Source: Mycobacterium celatum
Lineage (GTDB): Bacteria; Actinomycetota; Actinomycetes; Mycobacteriales; Mycobacteriaceae
NCBI RefSeq assembly: GCF_002101595.1
Contig: NZ_LQOM01000031.1
Coordinates: forward strand, 1 to 64,000
Direction of reading: 5' to 3'
Length of the DNA stretch: 64,000 nt
Part shown: piece by piece, positions 7,856 through 16,118 of the stretch
Layout: each line of letters starts with the position of its first letter
How positions within the stretch are numbered: position 1 is the first letter of the stretch
Notes under the pieces: model-generated
Told to the model about the DNA's origin: nothing
Databases searched by the model: none
What the model saw: only the letters and a program-made list of their open reading frames with translations
Translations under genes and position numbers: made by a program

Positions 7856-8725
7856 TCAGCTGTCCAGGAATTCCAGGATCGCGGGCGCGGCCTGCACCCA
7901 GGTGTCGAACATGTTGAAGCGGTCGACCTTGCCCGCAGCCCGCTCTTCGGCCGCACGTTCCCAGGCGTCTTCCGGCCATGGCGGATCGATCAACTTGGAT
8001 CCCTTGATCAAGCAGCTGACCTCCAGCGAGGTTCGCTTGGGGTGATCCCAGTCGTTCTCCCCGCCGCGGATGATCAGCGTGGGAACCGTGATCCGGTCGA
8101 ACATTTCGTCGTCGACGCCCGGAATGGTCTGGCCTGGTTTCGATACGAACGCGCCCAGCCAGCGCAACATCACCTTGAGGAACTCGTCACGGTCGAAATC
8201 GAGGAATCGCTGCTTGTTGTTCGGGTTCTCCTCGATGCGCTCCCGCCATTCGGGGACCTTCACCACCCCTTCCATGCCCGTCCCGCGCGCCGCGAGAATG
8301 CTCGGGATCACGTAATACGAACCGAGAACAAAGGTTCCGTAGATGCCGCCGACGATGTTCCACACAACGAGTTTCGTCACGAGCTCGGGATAGAGCATCG
8401 TGGTCAGCATCGAATCCCGTGCACCGCCGGACCCGCCGGCGATGATGCAGGGCCCGGTGTCCAGTTTGGTCAGCAGCCCGTGCAGCGTCTCGGCCCGCAT
8501 GTGCGACTCGCTCTGCCCGTAGAACTGCACGTCGGACGCCCCGCAGTTGGGTCGGTCCCACAACAGCACCCGATACCCGCCGTCGACCAGCGCCTCGGCC
8601 AGCGGACGAAGGCCCGGGATATCCTTGCTGAACCGGCCGCCGGGCGTCAACACGATGAGATCGCCTGAACTGCCAAGGATTTCGTAGACTACGTTGCCGC
8701 CGTTGATCTCGATGGTGCGGTTCAT
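7856..8725 (-). CDS. alpha/beta-hydrolase
   Basis: A 289-residue alpha/beta-hydrolase with DRPNCG (58-63) and the nucleophile elbow GGSGGA (S99). The motif IIRGGENDWDHP near residue 220 fits the acid residue and the substrate-pocket region. It resembles ring-cleavage or epoxide-type hydrolases in size and domain order but cannot be assigned further. The start is taken at MNRTIEI (8725). The in-frame GTG seven codons upstream lies inside a dispersed repeat. It is the last gene of a minus-strand set with a Rieske ferredoxin and two amidohydrolases, separated from the Rieske gene by 73 bases that contain a repeat element. Confidence 0.85.
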   Translation of the reverse strand: MNRTIEINGGNVVYEILGSSGDLIVLTPGGRFSKDIPGLRPLAEALVDGGYRVLLWDRPNCGASDVQFYGQSESHMRAETLHGLLTKLDTGPCIIAGGSGGARDSMLTTMLYPELVTKLVVWNIVGGIYGTFVLGSYYVIPSILAARGTGMEGVVKVPEWRERIEENPNNKQRFLDFDRDEFLKVMLRWLGAFVSKPGQTIPGVDDEMFDRITVPTLIIRGGENDWDHPKRTSLEVSCLIKGSKLIDPPWPEDAWERAAEERAAGKVDRFNMFDTWVQAAPAILEFLDS

Positions 8726-8730
8726 GTGCG

Positions 8731-8790
8731 CCGCTCTCCCCCGCAAGCGGGAGGTGCCCCCACCTCACCGCTGCCCCATATATCGTCGCC
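8731..8790. repeat. dispersed mycobacterial intergenic repeat, copy A
   Basis: The core at 8737-8762 contains a short hairpin (CCCGC AA GCGGG) followed by AGGTGCCCCCA. The same 26-base core occurs at 45689-45714 with a single A/G difference. The right flank (8765-8790) shares scattered segments such as ATCGTCGCCGGC with the element at 62791-62832. It fills the gap between the hydrolase start and the Rieske gene stop. It looks like a small REP-like element with no coding capacity. Confidence 0.75.
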
Positions 8791-8798
8791 GGCGCGGT

Positions 8799-9191
8799 TC
8801 ATGCCTGCACCACCACGTCGTTGCCGACAACCCGCACCGGGTAGGTACGGATACTCCACTCCGGTTTGACCGCCGTCGTCCCGGTCGCCAGCTCGAACCC
8901 CCATTGATGCCACGGGCAGTAGATGTATTCGAGGTCGCGGACCATCACCGCGTCGCCGGGCGCAGACTCGTCGACGACGGTGCGGCCCCGGGCACGTCCC
9001 GAGCACAGCGGTCCGCCCTGGTGCGGGCAGTAATTCGCGATGGCGTAGAACGTGCCGTTGACGTTGTACACGCCGACGCCGTGCCGCCCGATCGGCACCA
9101 ATTTATGTGTGCCGGGCGGAATTTCGTCGACCGTGGCGACGACGTGCTCGCGACCCTGGGCGAGCCGGGGCCGCGTGATTTCTTCGGGCAT
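8799..9191 (-). CDS. Rieske [2Fe-2S] ferredoxin
   Basis: A 130-residue Rieske domain protein. The cluster ligands are C55 and H57 in YCPHQGGPL and C92 and H95 in YCPWHQWGFE, the normal two Cys/two His set. There is no membrane anchor and no oxygenase catalytic domain, so it is a free-standing Rieske ferredoxin that would hand electrons to an oxygenase. No non-heme oxygenase alpha subunit is visible nearby, so its partner is unknown. It follows the amidohydrolase at 9192 without a gap (stop of one abuts start of the other), showing co-transcription. Confidence 0.92.
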   Translation of the reverse strand: MPEEITRPRLAQGREHVVATVDEIPPGTHKLVPIGRHGVGVYNVNGTFYAIANYCPHQGGPLCSGRARGRTVVDESAPGDAVMVRDLEYIYCPWHQWGFELATGTTAVKPEWSIRTYPVRVVGNDVVVQA

Positions 9192-10337
9192 TCAGAACAC
9201 CCGTACTTGACCTTCGAGCACCGGGACCGTCTCCGGCAGGTGATAGGTCGCGATGCCGTTTTTGAACATGACCGCCTCGCGGGCCGCTTTGGGCAGGTGC
9301 TTGACCAGCCAGCGCGGGTCATCGAAGGTCCAGTGCGGATAATCCGAGGAGTACAGCAGGATCTTGTCGCACTCCATCCATTCCAGAGCCCGGGTCAGCT
9401 CGGTCTTGTCCTCCGGGTAGTCCAGCGGCTGGGTGGTGAATTTGATGTGCTCCTTGAGGATTTCCGACGGCGTGCGTTTGATCTCCATCCGCGACTTGCG
9501 GGCCTCGTAGATGGCGTCCATCCGCCACATCAGCGGCAGTACCCAGGAAAAAGCGTGCTCGACGAACACGATTCGCAAGGTGGGGAAGCGGTCGAAGACG
9601 CCGTCGAAGATCAGGCTCATCACCTGGTTGGCCGCCAGCAGCGAGTAGGTGACCATGAAGTCGTGGTTGTAGCTGGGGAATCCGACCGGCGGCATCGGCA
9701 GCATCTCGTAGTTGCTCCGGGACAGGTGACAGCTCACAGTGATGTCGTGCTTGGTGGCGGCCGCCCAGATCGGGTCGTACATCGGGTGGCCCCATGACGG
9801 CCGCGGCTCGGCCTTGATCAGGACCTGCGCCATGTAGGGGTGGCCGGCCCACTTTTCGATCTCGCGGGCCGCGCCCTGCGGGTCCTCGATCGCGACACAG
9901 ATCGAGCCGCGCCAACGCTCGTGCCAGTTGTTGTGACTGTCCAGCCAGTGGTGGGCCTGCCAGTCGTTTAGCGCCGAGCACATCGCTTGGTGCGCTTCGG
10001 GCAGCCGCGGAGTCCGCCCGGCCGGCTCCAGGATCGCGATGTCGGAGCCCGCTTCCATGATCAGTTGGCGGAACGCCATGTCCGGGTCGCTGCCGGGAAA
10101 TTCGCCATCCGGCGGAAAGGTGTCGGTCCGCATCGCGAAGGCGTGTGCGTAGTCGGGAGCGTCGTAGTAAATCAGCTCGCCCACCTTGTGGTCGAGGAAG
10201 AACTTGCTCCGCCACGGCTCCGGGATGTACTGAGTCAGCTCGCCGCGTTTGGGTACCGGGTGGACGTCGGAGTCCACGCACCGCACGGCGATACGCTCGG
10301 CGGCGGGAACCCGTTCTTGAGTCTGTATTGCAGTCAT
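9192..10337 (-). CDS. metal-dependent amidohydrolase (amidohydrolase-2/ACMSD-like)
   Basis: A 381-residue TIM-barrel hydrolase/decarboxylase of the amidohydrolase-2 family. Metal ligands expected for the family are present: D-S-D-V-H near residues 22-26, a histidine in SCHLS, and the late aspartate in SSDYPHW. Members include decarboxylases and hydrolases of ring-derived acids. Here it pairs with a closely placed paralogue (10354-11442) that lacks these ligands. The start ATG at 10337 leaves a 16-base gap from the upstream paralogue. Substrate unknown; the operon with a Rieske ferredoxin points to catabolism of an oxygenated ring or lipid. Confidence 0.87.
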   Translation of the reverse strand: MTAIQTQERVPAAERIAVRCVDSDVHPVPKRGELTQYIPEPWRSKFFLDHKVGELIYYDAPDYAHAFAMRTDTFPPDGEFPGSDPDMAFRQLIMEAGSDIAILEPAGRTPRLPEAHQAMCSALNDWQAHHWLDSHNNWHERWRGSICVAIEDPQGAAREIEKWAGHPYMAQVLIKAEPRPSWGHPMYDPIWAAATKHDITVSCHLSRSNYEMLPMPPVGFPSYNHDFMVTYSLLAANQVMSLIFDGVFDRFPTLRIVFVEHAFSWVLPLMWRMDAIYEARKSRMEIKRTPSEILKEHIKFTTQPLDYPEDKTELTRALEWMECDKILLYSSDYPHWTFDDPRWLVKHLPKAAREAVMFKNGIATYHLPETVPVLEGQVRVF

Positions 10338-10353
10338 CGTGGCCTCCCTGTAT

Positions 10354-11442
10354 CTACTGTGCGGCCAACTGGGCCGGGATGTCTATGCCGTAGAGCTCGG
10401 CGGCGTTGCGCCAGCAGAACTTCTCGCGCTGTTCGGCGGTGTAGGCACTCGGCACCGCCAGTGTGCTCATGTGCCAGTGCGGGTAACTGGACCCGAACAT
10501 CACCATGTCGTCCTTGCCGGTGAAGCCGAACCACTCGCCGGCGAACTCGACGTCGCCCGGTCCGTCGAAGCGGCCCGCGACGAAGTGCACGTGCCCGGGC
10601 AGGTAGTCGCTCGGTATCCGCGGTGCCCACGGTGTCTGTTCGAGGTGCGGACGCCCGAAGGTGTCCATCCGCCAGGTGAACGGCGTCACGAAGTCCGCGC
10701 AGCCGTCGGCCCAGACGAACTTCAGCGTTTCGAACCGCTCGAAGACGCCCTCGGCGATCATGTTCATCAAGTGGTACAGGTAGTTCAGCGACATGAAGCT
10801 GACGTACTGCTCGTAAGTGAGGGTGTGTCCCGACGGCGTCGGCGGAAACCCAATGCCCTCACCGGTTTCGATGTGCACCGCCACCGGAAGGTTCGCCTCC
10901 GCGGCCGCTTCCCACAGCGGCCAGAACTGCGGCTTGCCGTAGAGCTCGCGCGACTGCAGCGGGATGCCGATCTGCACCACCTGCGGGTGGTCCTTGTATT
11001 TGGCGAGCTCGCGCAGGGCGCCGGCGATGTCGTCGGGATTGAGCCGGATCGTGCCGCGGAACCGGTCGCCGAATTCGGGGTGTTCCAGCCACCGCGACAC
11101 CAGCATCTCGTTGTGCGCCGCACAGAGCGCGCTGCCCAGGTGCCGGTCCGGCATGATGCCGCGGCCCATCGGGTGCAGCACCGCGACGTCGACGCCGCGC
11201 TCGTCGAACAGCTGGTGGCCGACGAACTCTGGATCCGAGCCGGGGTAGCGGCGGTCTGGCCCCTGAGTGCCGGGCGCGTATTCGCTGCCGGGGGCGCCGT
11301 ACCAGTCCATTTCGTAGTCCGGAAATCCGCGGCTCTTGAACGGTTCGCGGAGAAACTCGCGCAACTCGGGGGTGGACGCGAAGAAGATGTGCACGCTGGC
11401 GTCGATGACCGGCGTGCGGGTCCCGTCCGGGTGTTCTATCAC
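10354..11442 (-). CDS. amidohydrolase-2 family paralogue with altered metal ligands
   Basis: A 362-residue relative of the neighbouring amidohydrolase. The first metal motif reads D14-A-S-V-H18, where both other copies in the window have D-x-D-x-H. The late motif reads FGSSYPHW with S319 at the position of the usual aspartate (SSDYPHW and GSDWPHP in the others). H190 is kept. Two of the expected metal contacts are therefore changed, so it may be catalytically inactive, bind metal differently, or form a heteromer with the intact copy. It is the first gene of the minus-strand operon; its promoter lies in the 317-base divergent region up to 11759. Confidence 0.85.
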   Translation of the reverse strand: MIEHPDGTRTPVIDASVHIFFASTPELREFLREPFKSRGFPDYEMDWYGAPGSEYAPGTQGPDRRYPGSDPEFVGHQLFDERGVDVAVLHPMGRGIMPDRHLGSALCAAHNEMLVSRWLEHPEFGDRFRGTIRLNPDDIAGALRELAKYKDHPQVVQIGIPLQSRELYGKPQFWPLWEAAAEANLPVAVHIETGEGIGFPPTPSGHTLTYEQYVSFMSLNYLYHLMNMIAEGVFERFETLKFVWADGCADFVTPFTWRMDTFGRPHLEQTPWAPRIPSDYLPGHVHFVAGRFDGPGDVEFAGEWFGFTGKDDMVMFGSSYPHWHMSTLAVPSAYTAEQREKFCWRNAAELYGIDIPAQLAAQ

Positions 11443-11495
11443 CTAAACCACCCTCCGCGGCTCCGACCGCTGTGTCGGGCCTGTTGGCGATCCGC

Positions 11496-11506
11496 TAGGT
11501 AACCTA
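11496..11506. promoter_or_regulatory. perfect 11-base palindrome upstream of the amidohydrolase operon
   Basis: TAGGTAACCTA is a perfect inverted repeat centred on A11501, 54 bases upstream of the amidohydrolase start at 11442. It could be an operator for that operon. No second copy was noticed, so the function is open. Confidence 0.35.
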
Positions 11507-11606
11507 ACATTCCACTTTACCGCCATTCAACGGGTTTCCGGTAAGCGTTTCGATTAATCGAACAGCTGGTGGCCACGCCCTACTGTAAGTCGAGTTCTTC
11601 CATCGC

Positions 11607-11621
11607 GAGAATAACATTCTA
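11607..11621. promoter_or_regulatory. candidate operator, AGAAT-N3-ATTCT type (site 1)
   Basis: GAGAAT-AAC-ATTCTA, with five-base perfect inner arms (11608-11612 and 11616-11620). It lies 165 bases before the minus-strand amidohydrolase start and is the same motif as the sites at 11739, 17969, 18137, 42118 and 42210. The size and symmetry fit a TetR-family operator. Confidence 0.55.
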
Positions 11622-11738
11622 GGAGGGCCCTGCCCAGCTGACCCACGTCGCGCGGGCTCCTGGCGCTGAAGGCCCGTAAGTCCAGGGACTCAGGCCAACA
11701 AGCCGTTTCGCCGCTACTGAGATGGATACTTTCGCTAA

Positions 11739-11755
11739 CGAGAATGCTATTCTCG
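11739..11755. promoter_or_regulatory. candidate operator, GAGAAT-N3-ATTCTC type (site 2)
   Basis: CGAGAAT-GCT-ATTCTCG, a perfect 7+3+7 inverted repeat ending four bases before the ATG of the acyl-CoA dehydrogenase gene at 11760. There is no room for a normal ribosome-binding site between them, so a leaderless transcript whose promoter is covered by the operator is likely. Confidence 0.7.
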
Positions 11756-11759
11756 GACG

Positions 11760-12758
11760 ATGCTTCTAGAGTTCGACGCCGATCAGCGGCTGTGGCAGGA
11801 AACCGTGCGCGATGTCGTCGCCAAGCAATGCCCGCCGGCGCTGGTGCGCAGTGTGGCCGAGGACGGCGCCGACCCCACCCCGGTGTGGAAGGTCTACGTC
11901 GACCTGGGCTGGACCGAGCTGAACGATCCGGCCAGCGCGGTGGAGCTGGCGATCGTGACCGAGGAATTGGGCCGCGCCACCGACCCGACTCCGTACTTGG
12001 CGACGATGACCCAATTCGCGCCGCTGGTCGGTGATCGGTTCGACCCGCACGGCTCGGGGACCGCCGTCTACAGCGGGGTCTCGGCGCACCGCGACCGCGA
12101 CGGCTGGCTGCTCGACGGGACCGCGCGTCATGTCCTTGACGGTGATCGCGCCGATCGGTTGGCGGTGGTCACCGACGCGGCCGTGTTCGTGGTCGCGGCC
12201 GACCAGGTATCCGCCCGTCGCGCATCGGTGTTCGACCCGGTGCTGCATGTCGCCGACGTGACGTTCGCCGGGGTCCGGGTGCCCGACACCGCCCGGCTCG
12301 GCGCCGACACCGAGCGCGCACGCCACATCGCGCTGACCGGCATGGCGATGACGATGGTCGGCGCCTGCCAACGCATCCTCGACTTGGTTCTCGAACACGT
12401 CAGCAGCCGCCAGCAATTCGGGGTTCCGATCGGCTCGTTCCAGGCGGTCCAGCACAAGGCCGTCGATATGTACGTCGCGGTGCAGCGCGCCCGGGCCCTG
12501 GCATACTTCGCCGCGCTGACGATCGCCGAAGACGACCCGCGGCGACGGCTGGCCGCCGCGATGGCCAAAGCCGCTGCGGGCGAGTGCCAGTCGCTGGTGT
12601 TTCGCCACGGTCTGCAGCTGCACGGCGCGATGGGCTTCACGTGGGAGAACGATTTGCAGTTTGCTTTGAAGCGGGCCAAGGCAGGCGAGTTGATGCTCGG
12701 CGGCGCCGCGGAGCACCGGGCCATGATCGCCGAGGAATACCGTGCAACTCAGCTTTGA
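11760..12758 (+). CDS. acyl-CoA dehydrogenase, short subunit
   Basis: A 332-residue acyl-CoA dehydrogenase family protein, shorter than the usual 380-400, with a reduced N-terminal helical domain. The C-terminal helical domain is clear (SSRQQFGVPIGSFQAVQHK, and QLHGAMGFTWENDLQ). It overlaps the next, full-length dehydrogenase gene by 17 bases. Pairs of unequal FadE proteins in mycobacteria form alpha2-beta2 enzymes that dehydrogenate steroid side-chain CoA esters; this pair has that layout, but the substrate here is unknown. A palindromic operator sits just before the ATG. Confidence 0.88.
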   Translation: MLLEFDADQRLWQETVRDVVAKQCPPALVRSVAEDGADPTPVWKVYVDLGWTELNDPASAVELAIVTEELGRATDPTPYLATMTQFAPLVGDRFDPHGSGTAVYSGVSAHRDRDGWLLDGTARHVLDGDRADRLAVVTDAAVFVVAADQVSARRASVFDPVLHVADVTFAGVRVPDTARLGADTERARHIALTGMAMTMVGACQRILDLVLEHVSSRQQFGVPIGSFQAVQHKAVDMYVAVQRARALAYFAALTIAEDDPRRRLAAAMAKAAAGECQSLVFRHGLQLHGAMGFTWENDLQFALKRAKAGELMLGGAAEHRAMIAEEYRATQL

Positions 12759-13917
12759 TCCCGACGTCGAGGCTTTTCGCGCGGAATTTGCGGCGTTCCT
12801 CGACGAGCATCTGCCCGACGAAGCCGAGACGCTGGAGCGGCCGCGCTCGGTGTCGCACATGCCGGCGTGGGCGCGTCGCTGGCAGCGGTTGCTGTTCGAC
12901 AACGGCTGGCTGCTACCCGGGCAACCGCCGGAGTTCGGCGGCCGCAATGCGACGGTGTTGCAGCAATTCGTCCACCTCGAGGAGCTGTGCCGGCGGCGGA
13001 TCTACCACAGCTTCAACCCGCAGGGCGTGAATATCGTTGCGGCGTCGCTGCTCTCGTTCGGTAGCGACGAGCAGAAGCAGCGCTGGGCGGTGCCGATCCT
13101 GCGGGCCGAAATCACCGCGTCACTGGGCATGAGCGAGCCGAGCGCCGGCTCGGACCTGGCGTCGCTGCGTACCCGCGCGGTGCGTGATGGCGACGAGTTC
13201 GTCGTCAACGGGCAGAAGGTGTGGACGTCGGGCGCACACGACGCCGACGTGCTGTTGACGTTCGTACGCACCGATCCCGACGCACCAAAACACAAGGGCA
13301 TCAGCGCATTACTGATCCCCACCGACACCCCCGGGGTGGTGCGCCGGCCGTTCCCGTCGATCTGCTCGATCGACGACCTGGATTTCAACGAGGTGTTCTT
13401 CACCGATGCCCGGGTGCCGGCCGAGAATCTCGTCGGTCCGCTCAACCAGGGCTGGCGGGTGGCCAACGGGTCGCTCGGGCACGAACGCACGATGATGTGG
13501 CTGGGGTTCGCCGACCGGCTGGACAACCTGATCAGCGACTTCCATCCGCAAACCGAGCTGGAGCGCGACCAGTACGCCACCTTGGTGATGGACCACCAGG
13601 CGCTGCGACTTCTCGGGTCGGCGGCGCTGGCGCGTGCCGCCCGCGGTGAACAAGACGTGTCGGCCGTGTCCGTGCTCAAGCTGCTCGGCTCGGAGGCGGA
13701 GCTAAAGGCGTCCGAACACGCATTGTCGGCCGCGGGTGCCGACGGCCTCGTCCACCCCGCGCTCACCGGCCCGTATGCGCCAATGAATCTCGACCATTAT
13801 TTCGCCAGCTGGTTCGAGCGCTATGCCCGCAGCTTCTCCGGGACCATCGCCGGCGGCACGTCGGAGATCCAGCGCAACATCATCGCCCAACGAGTCCTCG
13901 GCCTGCCGCACGGCTGA
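12742..13917 (+). CDS. acyl-CoA dehydrogenase, full-length subunit
   Basis: A 391-residue acyl-CoA dehydrogenase starting at GTG 12742. Signature segments include LGMSEPSAGSDLASLRT and VNGQKVWTSG in the FAD/substrate region and the C-terminal GTIAGGTSEIQRNIIAQRVLGLP. The glutamate found before GTSEIQ in medium-chain enzymes is glycine here, so the catalytic base must lie elsewhere, as in some other FadE groups. It is co-translated with the short subunit upstream and probably forms a heteromeric FAD enzyme that introduces an alpha,beta double bond into an acyl-CoA. Confidence 0.9.
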   Translation: MQLSFDPDVEAFRAEFAAFLDEHLPDEAETLERPRSVSHMPAWARRWQRLLFDNGWLLPGQPPEFGGRNATVLQQFVHLEELCRRRIYHSFNPQGVNIVAASLLSFGSDEQKQRWAVPILRAEITASLGMSEPSAGSDLASLRTRAVRDGDEFVVNGQKVWTSGAHDADVLLTFVRTDPDAPKHKGISALLIPTDTPGVVRRPFPSICSIDDLDFNEVFFTDARVPAENLVGPLNQGWRVANGSLGHERTMMWLGFADRLDNLISDFHPQTELERDQYATLVMDHQALRLLGSAALARAARGEQDVSAVSVLKLLGSEAELKASEHALSAAGADGLVHPALTGPYAPMNLDHYFASWFERYARSFSGTIAGGTSEIQRNIIAQRVLGLPHG

Positions 13918-13940
13918 CTGCGTCTGTTCACCGGGGGCGG

Positions 13941-13958
13941 GGTGAGTTCTTGCTCACC
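13941..13958. terminator. short hairpin between convergent genes
   Basis: GGTGAG-TTCTTG-CTCACC forms a 6-base stem 24 bases after the dehydrogenase stop and overlapping the 3' end of vapC. There is no U-tract, so it is only a weak candidate for a bidirectional terminator. Confidence 0.3.
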
Positions 13959-14394
13959 GTGGCGGACTCCAGATGCGCCCAGTGCTGTCCGGCAGCACGA
14001 TCACGTCGATCCCCTCGTCGTGACAAAGCTCAAGCAGATGCGGATCAGACGTGGCGACGGCGGTTTTGGCAGAACGAGCGACCACGGCGACCACACAGTC
14101 GGCGAGGCTGACCGCGCGGCGAGTCCGGTGGTAGTGGCGAGCGCGGAGTAACCCTGCTCGCGTCGCCACCGTCTCATCCAACGCGGGCGGGTCCGCGAGG
14201 CCGAGCTGGGCGAGGTCCAGCGCGGCCTCCTCGTCGGTCGCTTTCTCAATGCGAACGAGGTGATCGAGAACCTCCGCCACCCCCAACGGGGTCAGGAACA
14301 CGTTCGGATCATCCCCCAGCAGCTGCGCTACTGGTTCCGCCGCCGGCTCGCCCTTGAGCAGTGCGAGCACGGCATAGGCGTCGAGGACCGTCAA
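13954..14394 (-). CDS. vapC: PIN-domain ribonuclease toxin (VapC family)
   Basis: A 146-residue PIN-domain toxin, predicted Mg-dependent RNase. The acidic residues expected in the active site are visible: D5 in VLDAYAVLALL, E41 in GVAEVLDHL, D99 in SLADCVVA and D117 in TSDPHLL. It overlaps the upstream antitoxin gene by four bases, the standard arrangement. It lies between the acyl-CoA dehydrogenase pair and a P450 operon and faces the dehydrogenases. It is a plausible addiction module holding the accessory catabolic region in place. Confidence 0.88.
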   Translation of the reverse strand: MTVLDAYAVLALLKGEPAAEPVAQLLGDDPNVFLTPLGVAEVLDHLVRIEKATDEEAALDLAQLGLADPPALDETVATRAGLLRARHYHRTRRAVSLADCVVAVVARSAKTAVATSDPHLLELCHDEGIDVIVLPDSTGRIWSPPR

Positions 14395-14636
14395 GTCCGC
14401 TTGCGCCGGGCCGCTGCGATGTCCTCGGCTCGAGCCCGGCGGCGGGCCTCGTCGCTGCTCGGACGCCGCGGATACTTACCGGTGAGGTCGCCGATCGGAT
14501 CCTTCGGCAGCGGGCGCATCACCACGCGATCACCCAGGTCGACGACCACTACGCGATCCGTTTGCCAACGAGCACGAGCGTCCGCCGGGATCGATACCTG
14601 GCCGTTCCTCGACACCTTCATCACATAGCTGGACAT
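14391..14636 (-). CDS. vapB: AbrB/SpoVT-type antitoxin (VapB family)
   Basis: An 81-residue antitoxin with an N-terminal AbrB-like swapped-hairpin DNA-binding domain (MKVSRNGQVSIPADARARW) and a basic, disordered C-terminus (DEARRRARAED) that would bind and block the toxin. It precedes vapC with ATGA-type overlap. Upstream, two 14-base direct repeats (14649-14662 and 14670-14683) spaced by two helical turns are likely autoregulatory operators. Confidence 0.87.
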   Translation of the reverse strand: MSSYVMKVSRNGQVSIPADARARWQTDRVVVVDLGDRVVMRPLPKDPIGDLTGKYPRRPSSDEARRRARAEDIAAARRKRT

Positions 14637-14648
14637 CCGCAGCCTCCG

Positions 14649-14683
14649 TTGTATGCGTTGGGCGCTTCATTGTACGCGTCGGG
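14649..14683. promoter_or_regulatory. direct-repeat operator upstream of vapBC
   Basis: TTGTATGCGTTGGG (14649-14662) and TTGTACGCGTCGGG (14670-14683) match at 12 of 14 positions and start 21 bases apart, placing them on the same face of the helix. They sit 13 bases before the vapB start and probably bind the VapBC complex. Confidence 0.55.
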
Positions 14684-14703
14684 TCGCGCCTTGAGTGTCA
14701 GCA

Positions 14704-14749
14704 GACACAAAAGCCCCCAAAACGCCGTTGTATTAGGGGCTTTTGCGTC
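14704..14749. terminator. intrinsic-type hairpin downstream of the P450 operon
   Basis: Two 14-base arms (14704-14717 and 14736-14749) pair with one mismatch around an 18-base loop. The inner stem is CAAAAGCCCC/GGGGCTTTTG. It lies 20 bases beyond the stop of the minus-strand P450 and before the vapB promoter. It can fold on both strands and so would end transcription from the P450 unit and insulate vapBC. Confidence 0.65.
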
Positions 14750-14768
14750 TGGTGGCCACGGAGACGGC

Positions 14769-16118
14769 TCAGTCGATGACGGCGGCTTCCTTGCGTTCGG
14801 TGATTGGCCGCGCGAGTTCTTGTTCGTCGCAGATCCGCTGCAGCCGCTCCAGCGTCTCGTCCAGGCTGGCGCCCAGCCGGCGGCCGGGAGTGAAGGTGGC
14901 CGGCAGCTTTCGCATGCCCTGGATGACGCCGATGGTTTCGTAGTGCACGGTGCCCTCGGGGTCGCACTGGTAGTCGGGCATCCGGTCGAGCACCGCGGTC
15001 AGCATCGACTTGAACACGGTGCGCGCCACGTTGGACCCGATGCAGCGGTGCACGCCGATGCCAAAGCTGAAGTGCCGGTTGCCCTTGCGGTCCATCACGA
15101 TCTCGTTGGGTTCCGGGAACACCGATGGATCGCGGTTGGCCATCGCCCATGAGATCCACAGCCGCTCGCCCTCTTTGAACTGCGTTCCCTCGACTTCCAC
15201 GTCGTCGGAGAAGGTGCGGCCGTCGCCCGGCGCCGGGGTGAAGTAGCGCAGGAACTCCTCGGTTGCGGGGTCGAGCAGGGTGTCGCGCTCGCGGCTGAGT
15301 CGTTCCCGCTCGTTGGGATGCTGCGACAGCCACTCCATCGCATGAGCCGTCAGCGCGGTGGTGGTGTCGAACCCGCCGCCGATCACCAGCCCGAGGTTGC
15401 CCAGGATCTCGATGTCGGGGGCCGGCTCACCGTCAATCTTCATCTGCAGCAACGCATTGACGATGCCGGGCCGAGGATTCTCCCGGATTTCCAGCATGTT
15501 GTTGAGCAGATCCAGCCCCATCTGGCGATGCATCGCGACCACCCGCTCCATGTCGGGTGAATGCTCGGGGGTGTACACCGACGCATGGACCGGCTCGCTG
15601 TAAATCGACCACTTCTTCAGCGGGATGCCCAGCATCGCCAAAGTCAGCACGGCCGGCACGACGTTGGCCAGGTCGTCGACGAAGTCGATGTGGCCGCCCT
15701 CGATCTTCTCGTCCAGGCACGCGCGGGTCACCTCGTCGATGAACGGCTGCCAGCGTTTGACCGCGGCGGGGGACAGGTACGGGTTGAGCACGTTGCGGTA
15801 GATGCGGTGCTCCGGCTCGTCCATCTCCAGGATGCCACCCCGAACGCCGCTGGCGCGTTTGGCCACCGGAATCGAAATGCCTTGGTAGCCACGTCGTTCA
15901 CCGTTGACGTCGTGGTCGTTGGAGACGGCGGGGCAACGGGCGAGCTCGAACACCGCCTGACTGCCCGCGGCAACCCAATGCCCGCCGTACGTGTCGGTCC
16001 AGGCGACCGGACACTTGGCGTGCATCTCCTCGGTGATCTTCTCGAACTGCAGCCGGTATTCCGGAGTGTGCCGGTCGAAGTGATACCGGTTCTTCTTGCG
16101 GTTTTCGTCGACCCTCAA
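14769..16118 (-). CDS. cytochrome P450
   Basis: A 449-residue P450 with heme loop FSFGIGVHRCIG (ligand cysteine about residue 359) and I-helix VIGGGFDTTT. It carries a C-terminal extension of some 50 residues beyond the usual end. The start is taken as TTG at 16118, which overlaps the ferredoxin stop by four bases (TTGA). This gives RVDENRKKNRYHF as the N-terminus, a normal start for the family, whereas upstream residues only translate the antisense of the ferredoxin. It forms one unit with the ferredoxin and two SDR genes. It probably oxidises the same class of substrate as the mce-linked operon divergent from it. Confidence 0.9.
   Translation of the reverse strand: MRVDENRKKNRYHFDRHTPEYRLQFEKITEEMHAKCPVAWTDTYGGHWVAAGSQAVFELARCPAVSNDHDVNGERRGYQGISIPVAKRASGVRGGILEMDEPEHRIYRNVLNPYLSPAAVKRWQPFIDEVTRACLDEKIEGGHIDFVDDLANVVPAVLTLAMLGIPLKKWSIYSEPVHASVYTPEHSPDMERVVAMHRQMGLDLLNNMLEIRENPRPGIVNALLQMKIDGEPAPDIEILGNLGLVIGGGFDTTTALTAHAMEWLSQHPNERERLSRERDTLLDPATEEFLRYFTPAPGDGRTFSDDVEVEGTQFKEGERLWISWAMANRDPSVFPEPNEIVMDRKGNRHFSFGIGVHRCIGSNVARTVFKSMLTAVLDRMPDYQCDPEGTVHYETIGVIQGMRKLPATFTPGRRLGASLDETLERLQRICDEQELARPITERKEAAVID

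Larger units (their letters stand above)
11443..11759. promoter_or_regulatory. 317-base divergent promoter region
   Basis: There is no gene here. It separates the amidohydrolase operon (minus) from the acyl-CoA dehydrogenase pair (plus). It holds two copies of an AGAAT-N3-ATTCT palindrome (11608-11620 and 11739-11755), listed separately, and a perfect 11-base palindrome TAGGTAACCTA at 11496-11506. The stretch 11560-11620 is locally less GC-rich. The layout suggests regulated transcription in both directions. Confidence 0.7.
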
